From Clostridium saccharobutylicum DSM 13864 (lineage in GTDB: Bacteria > Bacillota > Clostridia > Clostridiales > Clostridiaceae): a stretch of 64,000 nt of DNA. The stretch is from contig NC_022571.1 of the NCBI RefSeq assembly GCF_000473995.1, positions 3,503,416 through 3,567,415 of the forward strand, in the 5' to 3' direction. The translations under genes and the position numbers were made by a program. How positions within the stretch are numbered: position 1 is the stretch's first letter; each line of letters begins with the position of its first letter. Shown in pieces: positions 1 through 8,480 of this stretch. Under the pieces are notes generated by a model. The model did not search any database. It had not been told where the DNA came from and saw only the letters and a program-made list of their open reading frames with translations.

Positions 1-203
1 TCTACAACTGTAGATGAATTGCACAATCTAAAATATGTGTGCAAATCTCAAAATGTATCTTTATAAATATATCCTAAAATTCCACTTACTTTTCTTGCTT
101 ATTGCTGTGGATTGCACTTTAATCTTAATATAGAATGTTTCTATTTTTTATATATTCTTACTTCTACTTTTTAGTTAATCAACGCTTGCGATATAGCAAA
201 TAC

Positions 204-1097
204 TTACTTTTTATTTTCTAAATAAATTAATTCATCATCATCATCAATTATCATTCTTCTATATTTAGCTTCAGATGAAAAAAGCATTCTTGAAGCCTTT
301 GGCAATATCGGTTGAAAATATTTTTTTAATTTTCTTAAATCTTCATCTGAAACTTCATCAATTTCCTTTGTTAATTGCAAATACGCTCCATCATCACTTA
401 ATTTTTTAACTAAATATACAGGTGCTTCTTTCTTAATTTTTTCTATTCCTCCCAATAACTCTACATGCTTTTTGCTTAAATAATTTCCCCAACTATATCC
501 TCTAAAATATTTATCAAACTTCTCTGAAGCATTCATATAATCAAGCCCAATATATCTTTCGTGTGCACTAAACGAACTATAAGCCCCTACGCAATCTAAT
601 GTGATAAATCCTCCTACACAATCTATATTTGACAACACCATCTCTATTAATTTTTGATATTCCAAGCAAACATGTTGTGAATTATTTTTTGCACAAGTCC
701 ATTTGTTTACTGAAAACTCTATAAGACTTGCTCTTTTAGCATTTTCATTATTAGATAGAATATTAATATTAATAAGTTCTGGAGGTGTATATGCCTCTGG
801 ACAATCAATTCCTTTCATTTTTGCCTCAATCATTTTTTCATCAAAATGAACAAAACTTATTTTTTCCACCTTCCCTTTATTAATTAAGATTTTAGTTTTT
901 TCCCAATCAGAAGTCTCATATTTATATTTCTTCTTGTTCAAATTAATTGAATATCTCAATTCTTTGTTTATTGGTTTTACTATACTATCTACAAATTCCT
1001 CTACAATACTAATTACAACTGACCCCCTAGTCAGTAAAGAATCATATGTTGAAATACATCCATAAATACGCCTGCCACATTCTACTATTTTATTCAT
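204..1097 (-). CDS. putative immunity protein, DUF3396-like
   Basis: Protein of 297 aa, last gene of the VgrG-linked minus-strand cluster, 19 bp downstream of the nuclease-like toxin gene. The C-terminal half (about 195-285) has the pattern I associate with DUF3396 type VI immunity proteins: an RGYSWGNYLS segment, then VELLGGIEKI, an AP motif, a hydrophobic strand ending in LQL, and a closing LKKYFQPILP. No signal peptide or membrane segment is apparent, so it is probably cytoplasmic. What I infer is that it neutralises the toxin encoded immediately upstream. That rests on gene order (toxin then immunity) and on the family resemblance, which I could not test with a profile search. It could instead be an unrelated accessory protein of the spike locus. 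Confidence 0.55.
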   Translation of the reverse strand: MNKIVECGRRIYGCISTYDSLLTRGSVVISIVEEFVDSIVKPINKELRYSINLNKKKYKYETSDWEKTKILINKGKVEKISFVHFDEKMIEAKMKGIDCPEAYTPPELININILSNNENAKRASLIEFSVNKWTCAKNNSQHVCLEYQKLIEMVLSNIDCVGGFITLDCVGAYSSFSAHERYIGLDYMNASEKFDKYFRGYSWGNYLSKKHVELLGGIEKIKKEAPVYLVKKLSDDGAYLQLTKEIDEVSDEDLRKLKKYFQPILPKASRMLFSSEAKYRRMIIDDDDELIYLENKK

Positions 1098-1116
1098 AAT
1101 TTCACCTCTTATAAAT

Positions 1117-2025
1117 TTATGGTACTGGTACTAAATTCCTCGGAGGAAACAATCGAGATCCCTCAGATATTATTATATATGTAACTAAAGCTGCACCCGA
1201 AAGCCCAGTTGCCACTTTCATTCTTTCCCAAAAGTCTTTTGAATGATCTGTTGGATAATCATAAGAATCTTCTGATATTTGTGATGAACTAGATTCTTTT
1301 TCATTTGCTGTACTTGTTTCTCCTTGTTCCTGTTCTTGGTCTTGTTCATGCTTTCTATTTCTTTCCCAATAGTATAACATACCAGGCTTATCAATGTCTG
1401 ATGCAACTACAATATCTGTTTTATCATCCTTTGGAAATGAAAATTGTGTTATAAATTTTCCATTATAAGCATTTCCAGTAGGATAATTGTCAATATATCT
1501 TTGTAACTGTTCTTGAGAAGCATCAGATCCTATAGATTCTTCATAATTTCTTGTTATTATTGATTTTATTTCCCATATTTCCCCTGTTCCTGTATCAACT
1601 ACATCAGCTCTACCGTCTACACCATATCTACCTCCATTTGGTATAAAAATTTCGCCTTGCAAATTAATGCTATCTTTGAACTCATTAGGTCTATTAGTTA
1701 AAATATATTGTTGAACAAGATAATGATCATATCCAAACCAATTAGATGTAGATAATATAGCTGCAATTATTCCAGTATTACTGTTATCATAATCATCACT
1801 TTCCGATCCTAATTTAAAAGAACCAAATTCTGCTATAAAAGCTCCAACTAACAATTTAAATTCCTCTTCAATCAGTTCTTCAGCATCTTCAGCAAAATCT
1901 TCACAAGCATTTGAAATCGCTGCTGCTGCTCCAATAACTGCTTCTGCTACACTTGAAAATGCATTTCCCATGGAAGATACTGCAGTTGCTACTGCTGCAA
2001 CTGCTCCTACAACAGCACTTACCAA
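1117..2025 (-). CDS. PD-(D/E)XK nuclease-like toxin of the VgrG locus
   Basis: Protein of 302 aa. Residues 1-40 are Ala/Gly/Ser-rich and hydrophobic, and an acidic stretch follows (about 42-55). The core (about 95-220) carries a PD-(D/E)XK signature: Asp141 in DGRADVVD, then Glu152 and Lys154 in EIWEIKS, with a downstream QEQLQRY motif (171-177) like the QxxxY motif of RecB-like nucleases. A low-complexity Glu/Gln/Ser region (about 227-255) leads to a final hydrophobic segment (about 273-288). It lies 26 bp after the intact VgrG gene and just ahead of a DUF3396-like protein, the usual spike, effector, immunity order. I infer a DNA-targeting effector carried by VgrG and the DUF4280 tip. The hydrophobic N-terminus could instead be a translocation segment. 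Nuclease fold moderately sure; toxin role inferred. Confidence 0.6.
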   Translation of the reverse strand: MVSAVVGAVAAVATAVSSMGNAFSSVAEAVIGAAAAISNACEDFAEDAEELIEEEFKLLVGAFIAEFGSFKLGSESDDYDNSNTGIIAAILSTSNWFGYDHYLVQQYILTNRPNEFKDSINLQGEIFIPNGGRYGVDGRADVVDTGTGEIWEIKSIITRNYEESIGSDASQEQLQRYIDNYPTGNAYNGKFITQFSFPKDDKTDIVVASDIDKPGMLYYWERNRKHEQDQEQEQGETSTANEKESSSSQISEDSYDYPTDHSKDFWERMKVATGLSGAALVTYIIISEGSRLFPPRNLVPVP

Positions 2026-2051
2026 ATTTCCAATACTAAAATCAATACTTA

Positions 2052-3563
2052 TTACACCTCTTCCACAAATGGAGCAAAAGTTTCTCTACAGCTTCCATTT
2101 TTTATTACATTATTTCCTTTAATATGAAAGTCACCTTCTATTGAAACTCCATTTTCTGTATTTCCTTTAGTCATTAGTATTTGGCTTTGAGCACTTATGT
2201 TTATGTTATTTGGTGTTGTTATTGCTATTCCTCCACCTGCATTTAGGTTTAATCCAGTTGGACTTGTAAGCGTTACTCCTGATTCATCTTCAAAGTTTAT
2301 ACTTAAATTTTCTTCACTTCCACTTTTTATGTTCAAAGCTCCTGGAAGCATTGCTATTTCACTTCCGTTTTCTGTATAAAAATATCTATTTGTTGTATCA
2401 CTTGTTCCTTCACAGGTGTCTCCATTTTTTCTTACGCATCCTGTAACAATTGGATCTTCACTGCTTTCCTTTGGAAAATATAATCTTGCACTTTCGTTAA
2501 CTAATGGCATTGAGTACATTATGTTTACTGATGGTGGTGCATAATCAAACCAATAAGCTTCTCCTTCATCTTGATTTTCATCTATATTTAAGTGAAGTTT
2601 TACCTGTTCATTCTGCACAGCAATAACTTTTCCTTCTAAAGTTGCTCCCTTTAAAAGTTTATTGTAAATTATATTTTGCCATACTCCCTTTTTTCTACAT
2701 AGCTTGTACTTGTAAAATACTTCTTCCTTATCTTTATAAGCTTCATATTCTCTTATATATAACTCTTTTTGCCTATAATATATCTCTGATCCAATTTCTA
2801 AAATATCTCTTATTTTTACTTTATAATAAAAATAGTCTGTATTATTGTATCCTGAATCATAGCCACCAGCTTCGTGAAAACTTTTCAAATCCTTGAAAGC
2901 ATCATAATTAACATTATCATTTAATTCATATCTGTGATCATCTGGTATTCCAAAATTAAACATGAAATTTGAATTTATTACATCGCAATACAATTCTGAG
3001 CTTAATTCGCTTGCAATTCTCTTTAAAAAACTCCAATCTGACTCTTTATATTGAAATAATGGCTTGCCTATTTTTTGCTCTTTGCCGGCATATTGGCTAA
3101 AACCATAGCCTGGATAATATGACAGCATATTATTTATTAAATCACTGTATGTCATATCAACATTTTGAAAAGATCTGCTCTTTTTTTCAATATCTAATTT
3201 AATACTTGAAGTTAAAGCTTGAATTTCTAAATAATAAATTCCATTTACATTTGTTGTCTTAACGTTTTGAACAATCCCATTGAATAATCTTTTGCTGTTT
3301 CTTTCATTAACTTCATTTATATTAATCTTTTCTGTATCATTTCCTGTACTTTTATTTTCATCCTCTGTATTTTCTAATTCTTCGTAAACAATTATTTCAT
3401 CTTCTGTGGAAGCTTTTATAGTAGAATTGAAATTTATACTCTCATCTATTAAACATTTTAAATATAAATATCCATGCTCATTAGGTTTATTTTCAATTTT
3501 TATATCTACTATCTTCGTCAACTCATAAGGTGATTTAACCCTTAGTTTATGAATTTCTCCCAT
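2052..3563 (-). CDS. VgrG-like contractile injection spike protein
   Basis: Protein of 503 aa with the layout of VgrG or phage gpD plus gp5. A gp27-like N-terminal part (about 1-300) includes the characteristic YKESDWSFLKRIASEL segment. An OB-fold-like region (about 300-380) has LEGKVIAVQNEQVKLHL, then YWFDYA and ARLYFPKES. The C-terminus is a beta-helix needle of short strands (about 410-485) with repeats such as LNLNAGGGIAI and NNINISAQSQI. In contractile systems this trimer tops the inner tube and carries effectors. It lies between the DUF4280 gene (35 bp upstream) and the toxin gene, so it is the likely carrier for that toxin. It is homologous to the IS-broken spike gene further upstream (5321-8277) but clearly divergent. 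No tube or sheath genes are in the window. Confidence 0.85.
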   Translation of the reverse strand: MGEIHKLRVKSPYELTKIVDIKIENKPNEHGYLYLKCLIDESINFNSTIKASTEDEIIVYEELENTEDENKSTGNDTEKININEVNERNSKRLFNGIVQNVKTTNVNGIYYLEIQALTSSIKLDIEKKSRSFQNVDMTYSDLINNMLSYYPGYGFSQYAGKEQKIGKPLFQYKESDWSFLKRIASELSSELYCDVINSNFMFNFGIPDDHRYELNDNVNYDAFKDLKSFHEAGGYDSGYNNTDYFYYKVKIRDILEIGSEIYYRQKELYIREYEAYKDKEEVFYKYKLCRKKGVWQNIIYNKLLKGATLEGKVIAVQNEQVKLHLNIDENQDEGEAYWFDYAPPSVNIMYSMPLVNESARLYFPKESSEDPIVTGCVRKNGDTCEGTSDTTNRYFYTENGSEIAMLPGALNIKSGSEENLSINFEDESGVTLTSPTGLNLNAGGGIAITTPNNINISAQSQILMTKGNTENGVSIEGDFHIKGNNVIKNGSCRETFAPFVEEV

Positions 3564-3598
3564 CTATTTTCCTCCTTTTATACTCTGTAAGTTTTTAT

Positions 3599-3979
3599 TT
3601 AAGCTTGTCCATCTGTAACAAACTTTATTTTTCCTCCATATGCACATATTAAAATCGAATCTGTTGTTAAAGCTGGTGCTCCATCTACTAAAGTATCTTC
3701 CTTAGCATTCATCCATTCTTTCAACACTTTTATCTGACACTTTTTTCCTGTTACTGTTCCACCCTTTTCTTTTTTTAAAGTAACATCTCCACTTGATGGA
3801 CAGCCACCTCTACATACTCCAAAACAACTTATATTTTCTCCTATCACATTATCATTTTCATTCATCATAGGATTTCCATTTGAATATGCTCCATGACTCA
3901 CAGGAAGATTTATTCTCTTTTTGTGAGTTCCTTTATCACATTTCATTTTAGCCCCTCTAACTACATATGCTTGTGCCAT
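3599..3979 (-). CDS. PAAR-like tip protein, DUF4280
   Basis: I start this at the ATG at 3979 (MAQAYVVRGAKMKC). The upstream in-frame ATG overlaps the GGAG ribosome-binding sequence, which is well placed (about 9 nt) for the later one. The 126-aa product shows the DUF4280 pattern: YVVRGAKMKCDKG at the N-terminus, a central ISCFGVCRGGCPSS with clustered cysteines, a KKCQIKV strand, an alanine-leucine-threonine turn, and a final LICAYGGKIKF. DUF4280 proteins act as PAAR-like caps on VgrG spikes, and the cysteines plausibly bind metal at the tip. Its position immediately before the intact VgrG gene supports that role. The function is inferred from family and context. Confidence 0.82.
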   Translation of the reverse strand: MAQAYVVRGAKMKCDKGTHKKRINLPVSHGAYSNGNPMMNENDNVIGENISCFGVCRGGCPSSGDVTLKKEKGGTVTGKKCQIKVLKEWMNAKEDTLVDGAPALTTDSILICAYGGKIKFVTDGQA

Positions 3980-4011
3980 TTTTACCATCTCCTATTTTTA
4001 TTAGCCATATT

Positions 4012-4064
4012 AAGGCACATTGAAATAATTAGCACATCCATCTGTTATTTATTTTCACGTGTCT
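4012..4064. repeat. family B element, degenerate short copy
   Basis: Contains AAGGCACATTGAAATAATTA at the left and TTATTTTCACGTGTCTA at the right, the two terminal inverted repeats of family B brought together with almost no interior. It fills the gap between the Imm11-like gene and the DUF4280 gene. Confidence 0.55.
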
Positions 4065-4120
4065 AAAGAGAATACTAGACAAATATACTAATCTATTATT
4101 TTTTATTGTGACTTAATTCT

Positions 4121-4645
4121 CTAATTTACCTCTAATCTTTCTAAACACATACCTTTAAATTCTCTTCTAAGTAAACTTTCAGCAACATCTAACCTTACTA
4201 TAACCAAACTTTTTGAACTTTCTTTTATCTTAAAAATTTTCTTTCCTTTAATTTTTTCTTTGTCCAATATGATTTTTTTTACTACCGTCTTATTTAAATT
4301 TAATTCTGCATTTTCACTTAAACACTCAACTTCTTCAAATATTGGCATGTAATAATTCTCCTGCCTCTCATGAGGTAAATCTATAAGCGGAGTAGTTTTA
4401 AATAAAATTTCTGAATCATACTTTTCAATTATCTTTTTCATTTCCTTTGATATAAGAAATAAATTTCTATCTAAAATATCCAAAAATTCAGTTTCATCAT
4501 CACATTTAACATTAAATATAACAACATCATCAATCTTATGTGCTTTTAATAAGTTTATATTTCTAACATCAATTGTATTAAATACATCCATTAACCTTGG
4601 TACATTTGTATACTCTTCATCTTGCTTTAACAAAAAATAATCCAT
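4121..4645 (-). CDS. Imm11-like putative immunity protein
   Basis: The start is the ATG at 4645 (MDYFLLKQDEE). A GGAG box lies 6 nt ahead, and the longer frame would begin with a TTG inside that box. The 174-aa product resembles the Imm11 (DUF1629) family: an N-terminal YFLL strand, a central DILDRNLFLISKEMKKIIE segment, a YYMPIFEEVECL segment, and a C-terminal part with FKIKES, then a VAESLLRREFKG helix ending in LERLEV. Imm11 proteins accompany toxins in polymorphic toxin and type VI loci of many phyla. No recognisable toxin lies directly beside it. The neighbours are an unknown 200-aa protein upstream and, after a degenerate repeat that may mark a deletion, the DUF4280 gene. It may be an orphan immunity gene or may protect against the 200-aa protein. 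Confidence 0.55.
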   Translation of the reverse strand: MDYFLLKQDEEYTNVPRLMDVFNTIDVRNINLLKAHKIDDVVIFNVKCDDETEFLDILDRNLFLISKEMKKIIEKYDSEILFKTTPLIDLPHERQENYYMPIFEEVECLSENAELNLNKTVVKKIILDKEKIKGKKIFKIKESSKSLVIVRLDVAESLLRREFKGMCLERLEVN

Positions 4646-4691
4646 TTTCCACTCCAATATGTTATCTATAATATTTATTAATTTGCTCTAA

Positions 4692-5294
4692 TTACTTTAT
4701 CATTTTAGGATATATCATCATAGCTGTATCCATATATTCACCTATCATAATACTTATATCATCTTTCTTTTTAATTTCTTTATATGAACTATCTTCTAAA
4801 AAACTTTTTAACAAATCTTTAATTAAATATAAAGTAAAACTATGATATTTATTAGCTTCTCTTAATTTTATAACTTGAATATCTTTCTCTTTTATAGTTC
4901 TTCCATATTCTTTTTTCTTTTCTGCAAGTTCTTTCATATGATTAAATAAGGATTCATAAATAAAATCTAAATCAATATTTATTGAACATTCTTCTTTATC
5001 CAAGAACCATTTTTCATCATATAAATCAATTCTCCAAATCCCTTTGTCTTCAAGAAGCCTTGTTCTAAGCATTGAAAAATAAATATATCTTATTTCTCCC
5101 TTTAGCTCTTTCTCCTGAAGTGAAATAGCCTCTTTGCAGACAGAATTAAATTTTGTAGTTAAATTTTCTTTAATCTCTTCTCTGTTTGTTTTATATTTTT
5201 CTATAATTTTTGTAAATTCTTCTTTATATCTATCAACTACATATTTCTCTTGAAACTCTTTTAATACTTTATTTTTATCAGCTTTTATTATCAT
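4692..5294 (-). CDS. unknown protein of the VgrG locus
   Basis: I do not recognise this 200-aa protein. It is Lys/Glu-rich and predicted mostly helical, with a coiled-coil-like N-terminal third (about 5-65, repeated KEEFTKIIEKYK and EEIKENLTTKF type heptads). A tryptophan-containing patch (IWRIDLYDEKWFLDKEE) follows, then a hydrophobic helix (about 150-168, FTLYLIKDLLKSFL). There is no signal peptide. It starts 26 bp after the end of the broken VgrG gene and ends 47 bp before the start chosen for the Imm11-like gene, so all three were probably co-transcribed before the IS insertion. Proteins of this position are often effector adaptors or small effectors, but nothing in the sequence proves either. 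Confidence 0.5.
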   Translation of the reverse strand: MIIKADKNKVLKEFQEKYVVDRYKEEFTKIIEKYKTNREEIKENLTTKFNSVCKEAISLQEKELKGEIRYIYFSMLRTRLLEDKGIWRIDLYDEKWFLDKEECSINIDLDFIYESLFNHMKELAEKKKEYGRTIKEKDIQVIKLREANKYHSFTLYLIKDLLKSFLEDSSYKEIKKKDDISIMIGEYMDTAMMIYPKMIK

Positions 5295-5818
5295 ATTTTT
5301 AACATATTCAAAATTTCCATCTAACTTTGAATATTTACTTTTCCTCCATTCATTATTACATCATCCTGTATTGTCATGTTAGCTCCCGCCTGAGTTAAAT
5401 TAATTCCTGCATCACCTTGGATAGTTACTTTTCCGCCTCCATTTATTGATACATCTCCGCCTGCATTCATAACTATGCTCTTATCACTATTTACTTCTAT
5501 GCCTCCATTATCAGACAGTCTCATAAGCAGATTTCCATTTCCTATTATTTCTACAGAATCTGGACTCATTACTATTTCTTTTCCATATTTTGTACTCAAG
5601 CTTTTTACAGAAGGATCGCTACGTTTACTATCATCAATTCCTTCATAATGCATTGAACTTACTACATATGCATTTTTTTCTTCATTATCTGGAAAATATA
5701 GTCTAACTACATCCTCAATTTCAGGCATACAATACCATCCGGTCCCACAATGTCGTCAACTTAAAGAAATATATAAAATTAATAAAAAAAACACTTGACA
5801 ATAATTAGAAAAAATGAA

Positions 5819-5851
5819 GCCTCGTTATAGATATTAAATTTATAGCGAGGT
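5819..5851 (+). promoter_or_regulatory. hairpin in front of the transposase start
   Basis: CCTCGTTATA pairs with TATAGCGAGG across a short AT-rich loop, ending just before the transposase ATG at 5860. Such terminal hairpins in IS transcripts can hide the ribosome-binding site in read-through RNA coming from outside. That role is inferred from position only. Confidence 0.45.
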
Positions 5852-5859
5852 TTGATTTT

Positions 5860-7128
5860 ATGAAAAATATTAAATTATTATCCCAAATTTTAAAGAAAAC
5901 AAATAAATTAATTATTTCCAATGAGTTTAAAGAAGCGTATAGCTTAGGTAATTCATTTTCAAGAAAAAGAAAATTATCTTTTTCTAATGCAGTACATTTT
6001 ATTTGCTCCGCATTACGAAAATCTATGGCTACAGAAATAAGTAATTTCATTGAAGAGCATACATATTTAGATTTTCCTTGTATATCAAAACAAGCATTTT
6101 CTAAAGCAAGACAAAATATTTCCCCTGAAGCATTTAAAGAATTATGCAGATTATTTGTTGATTCTTTTTATAGCTCAACAAACAATTTAAAAAAGTGGAA
6201 TGGATTTAATGTTCTTGCTGTCGATGGAACCTCTTTGCAAGTTCCTGATACAATTGAATGTGGTGAATATTTTGGATTAAGTAAAAATCAAAATAAAGTA
6301 CAAACTGCTATTGCGTCGGCGTCAGCCTTATATGATGTATTAAATGATATAATAATTGATGCGTCTGTAACTAAATTTAGAACTAGCGAAAGAGAAATGG
6401 CCAAACAACATATAAATACACTTAATAATGAAAAATTACTCAATAATAGCATTGTAATTTTTGATAGGGGCTATCCTTCTTATGATATGTTTGATTATTT
6501 AAACGATAGAAATTTATTTTTCTTAATGAGAATATCATCTTCATTTAAGATAATACAATCTATTTCTTCTGAAGATTGTATTTTTGAATATAAATCAAAA
6601 GGAGAATTGAAAAAAGTAAGAGTTATAAAAATAAAACTTTCTGCTGACACCACAGAAATATTAGTAACTAATATATTTGATGAAATTATTACTCCTAATC
6701 AATTTAAAGAATTGTATTTTCTTAGATGGGGAGTTGAATGCAAATATAAAGAACTTAAAAGTAGTATTGAAATAGAAGAATTTTCTGGAACTAAGCCAAT
6801 TGCAATTGAACAAGATTTTTATGCATCTATTTATATATCTATGGTTGCAGCACTTATAAAGAAAGATGCCGACGCTGCAATAGCAAATAAAAATAAAGAT
6901 AAAAATTTAAAATCAGAATATCAAGCAAATAGAAATTTTATATTATGTGACGTTTTGAAGAAGATAATAGTTATGATGGTAAAGCCTATTTCAGGAAAAA
7001 GAATATTAGAACATATATTAGAAAAAGCTAAAAAAATACGCTCACAAATACGTCCAAACCGTAATTGTGAGCGAAAAAACAAGCACCCAAGGAAAAAGCA
7101 TCATTCTCAAAGGAAATCTTGCATATAA
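5860..7128 (+). CDS. IS4-family DDE transposase
   Basis: Protein of 422 aa, a complete DDE transposase. Asp122 lies in LAVDGTSLQVPD and Asp202 in VIFDRGYPSYD. The IS4 family signature Y-2-R-3-E-6-K is exact: Tyr286, Arg289, Glu293 and Lys300 in YFLRWGVECKYKELK, with Glu293 as the third catalytic acid. The N-terminal part (about 35-110) is the usual DNA-binding region with FSNAVHFICSALRKS. The C-terminus is very basic (RPNRNCERKNKHPRKK) and may contact the ends. There are no frameshifts or internal stops. It cuts and pastes its own element and accounts for the 8-bp duplication in the VgrG gene. Confidence 0.95.
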   Translation: MKNIKLLSQILKKTNKLIISNEFKEAYSLGNSFSRKRKLSFSNAVHFICSALRKSMATEISNFIEEHTYLDFPCISKQAFSKARQNISPEAFKELCRLFVDSFYSSTNNLKKWNGFNVLAVDGTSLQVPDTIECGEYFGLSKNQNKVQTAIASASALYDVLNDIIIDASVTKFRTSEREMAKQHINTLNNEKLLNNSIVIFDRGYPSYDMFDYLNDRNLFFLMRISSSFKIIQSISSEDCIFEYKSKGELKKVRVIKIKLSADTTEILVTNIFDEIITPNQFKELYFLRWGVECKYKELKSSIEIEEFSGTKPIAIEQDFYASIYISMVAALIKKDADAAIANKNKDKNLKSEYQANRNFILCDVLKKIIVMMVKPISGKRILEHILEKAKKIRSQIRPNRNCERKNKHPRKKHHSQRKSCI

Positions 7129-8324
7129 GTTTGTAAAAACTAAATATTTCCAAAATTCTACTTTTGCCAGTAGGTTTATTAATTATACCATTTTTTAAGA
7201 AATATAGCATACGCTATTCGAAATTTGTAGTAATTTTTTCATTACTATTTTACTAAGTTGACGACATTGTCCGGTCCCATCTGGTTGTGAAAATATAGTT
7301 GCAAATTCAAACCATCTTGCACCATCACGTTCGGTTGGACTACCATCTATTTCTAATGAAACCTTAACCCTGTCCTTTTGTGTATCAAGCACTCTGCCTT
7401 GAAGAGAAATTCCTATCATTTTGTCATTATATACTCTTTTTACCTTCATACCATTTTCATCTTTTAATATATATTCACTTGTGATTATTCCTCCTTTAAG
7501 CTCTGTTTCAACTCTATATACTAAAAGCTGCCTTCCTTTAAAATTGACTTTATTATATAGTTTCATTAACTTATTAGTAGTTATTTCATAGCTCACTAAA
7601 TTAAAATCACTCAATGCATATGCTTCATTGGAATCTCTCATATTATATTCCTGCAAGTTTTTCTCTATAGAATAGTTAAATTCATCAATATCATAAACTT
7701 TGTTTTCTCCAGCTCCACCTATTGAATATTTTATTCCAGTCATTCTACACTCAGGTACTAATACTGAATTAAAATACGATGCTTGTCTTTTTAAAAATTC
7801 CCAATCTGTTTCCTTATATTGAACTATAAATTTATTTATTTTAGCTCCATCTGTAGCATTATCTATCATTACAACATCGCCATATCCACTATTTTTCTGT
7901 TTAAAAATATCATTGAAAGTAAGATTTTCATCTTGATATGAACCACTAAATTTTCTTATATCCATTAAGAATGTTTTACTTAATCCTTCAATCTCTAGTG
8001 TTCTTACATCATTTTTTGCTTTAATTCCAATCTTAGTTACAAACCCATTAAATAAAACAGTTTCATTTCCTTCATCATCTTTTAATGACACATTAATAGT
8101 ATCCTGTGCTCCTGCTGATTCAACATACTTGTCTATATTTTCATCACTTATGATTCCGCTAATGCAAAGCTTTGAATGTTCATTTAATTCATTAACTACT
8201 TTAAGTTTTGTTATTTTTTGAAATTTATAAGGTTCTACTATAATATCTCCTTGAGCATAAACATATTCTTCACTCATTAAATTTCATCTCCTTCATCCTC
8301 TTTTACTACTTTTATAGTTTTAAG

Positions 8325-8480
8325 TCACATTAAAAAAATAACAAGTCCATCTGCCAAGCCTATTTTTCATCCTGCTGTGTTAGCAGATTCATCTAATAGC
8401 CTGCTATGAGACAAATCCACTTCCTTGCCTGATGAAAAATAATCATGACATTTTGGACTTGTTATTTTCTTTAATGTTCC
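8325..8480. repeat. family B element overlapping a gene end
   Basis: The left end reads AAGTCACATTAAAAAAATAA then CAAGTCCATCTGCCA, and the right end GGACTTGTTATTTTCTTTAA. The arms are inverted repeats. The interior has an inner palindrome around AGCAGATTCATCTAATAGCCTGCT. The right arm encodes the last residues and stop codon of the DcrB-like gene (8443-9036). Confidence 0.8.

Larger units (their letters stand above)
5747..7270 (+). mobile_element. IS4-family insertion sequence, 1524 bp
   Basis: The ends are perfect 17-bp inverted repeats ACAATGTCGTCAACTTA (left 5747-5763, right 7254-7270). The element is flanked by an exact 8-bp direct repeat CCGGTCCC (5739-5746 and 7271-7278). It carries a single transposase gene on the plus strand, opposite to the interrupted VgrG gene. 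A hairpin precedes the transposase start, and further hairpins lie near the right end (AATAGCATACGCTATT type, about 7202-7219). Both ends and the transposase are intact, so it looks recent and potentially active. Confidence 0.95.
5321..8277 (-). pseudogene. VgrG-like gene interrupted by an IS4-family element
   Basis: The 5' part (8277 down to 7271) encodes residues 1-336 of a VgrG-like protein, including YKETDWEFLKRQASYF and RWFEFATIFSQPDGTG. The 3' part (5746 down to 5321) encodes WYC and then MPEIEDVVRLYFPDNEEK with a beta-helix needle (GGDVSINGGGKVTIQGDAG). The IS lies between two copies of the octamer CCGGTCCC. Removing the IS and one copy restores one uninterrupted frame of 474 aa reading PDGTG-WYC-MPEIED. 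As it stands the 5' part reads into the IS and adds 24 foreign residues before a stop, so no complete spike is made unless the element excises precisely. It was the first spike of the locus, ahead of the unknown 200-aa and Imm11-like genes. Confidence 0.9.

Noticed and set aside
1..203. A gene fragment at the left edge
   Set aside because: No frame with family resemblance could be read on either strand.
7195..7270. The last 24 residues of the 360-aa VgrG frame as native sequence
   Set aside because: They are encoded by the IS end. The genuine protein continues with WYC-MPEIED on the other side of the element.
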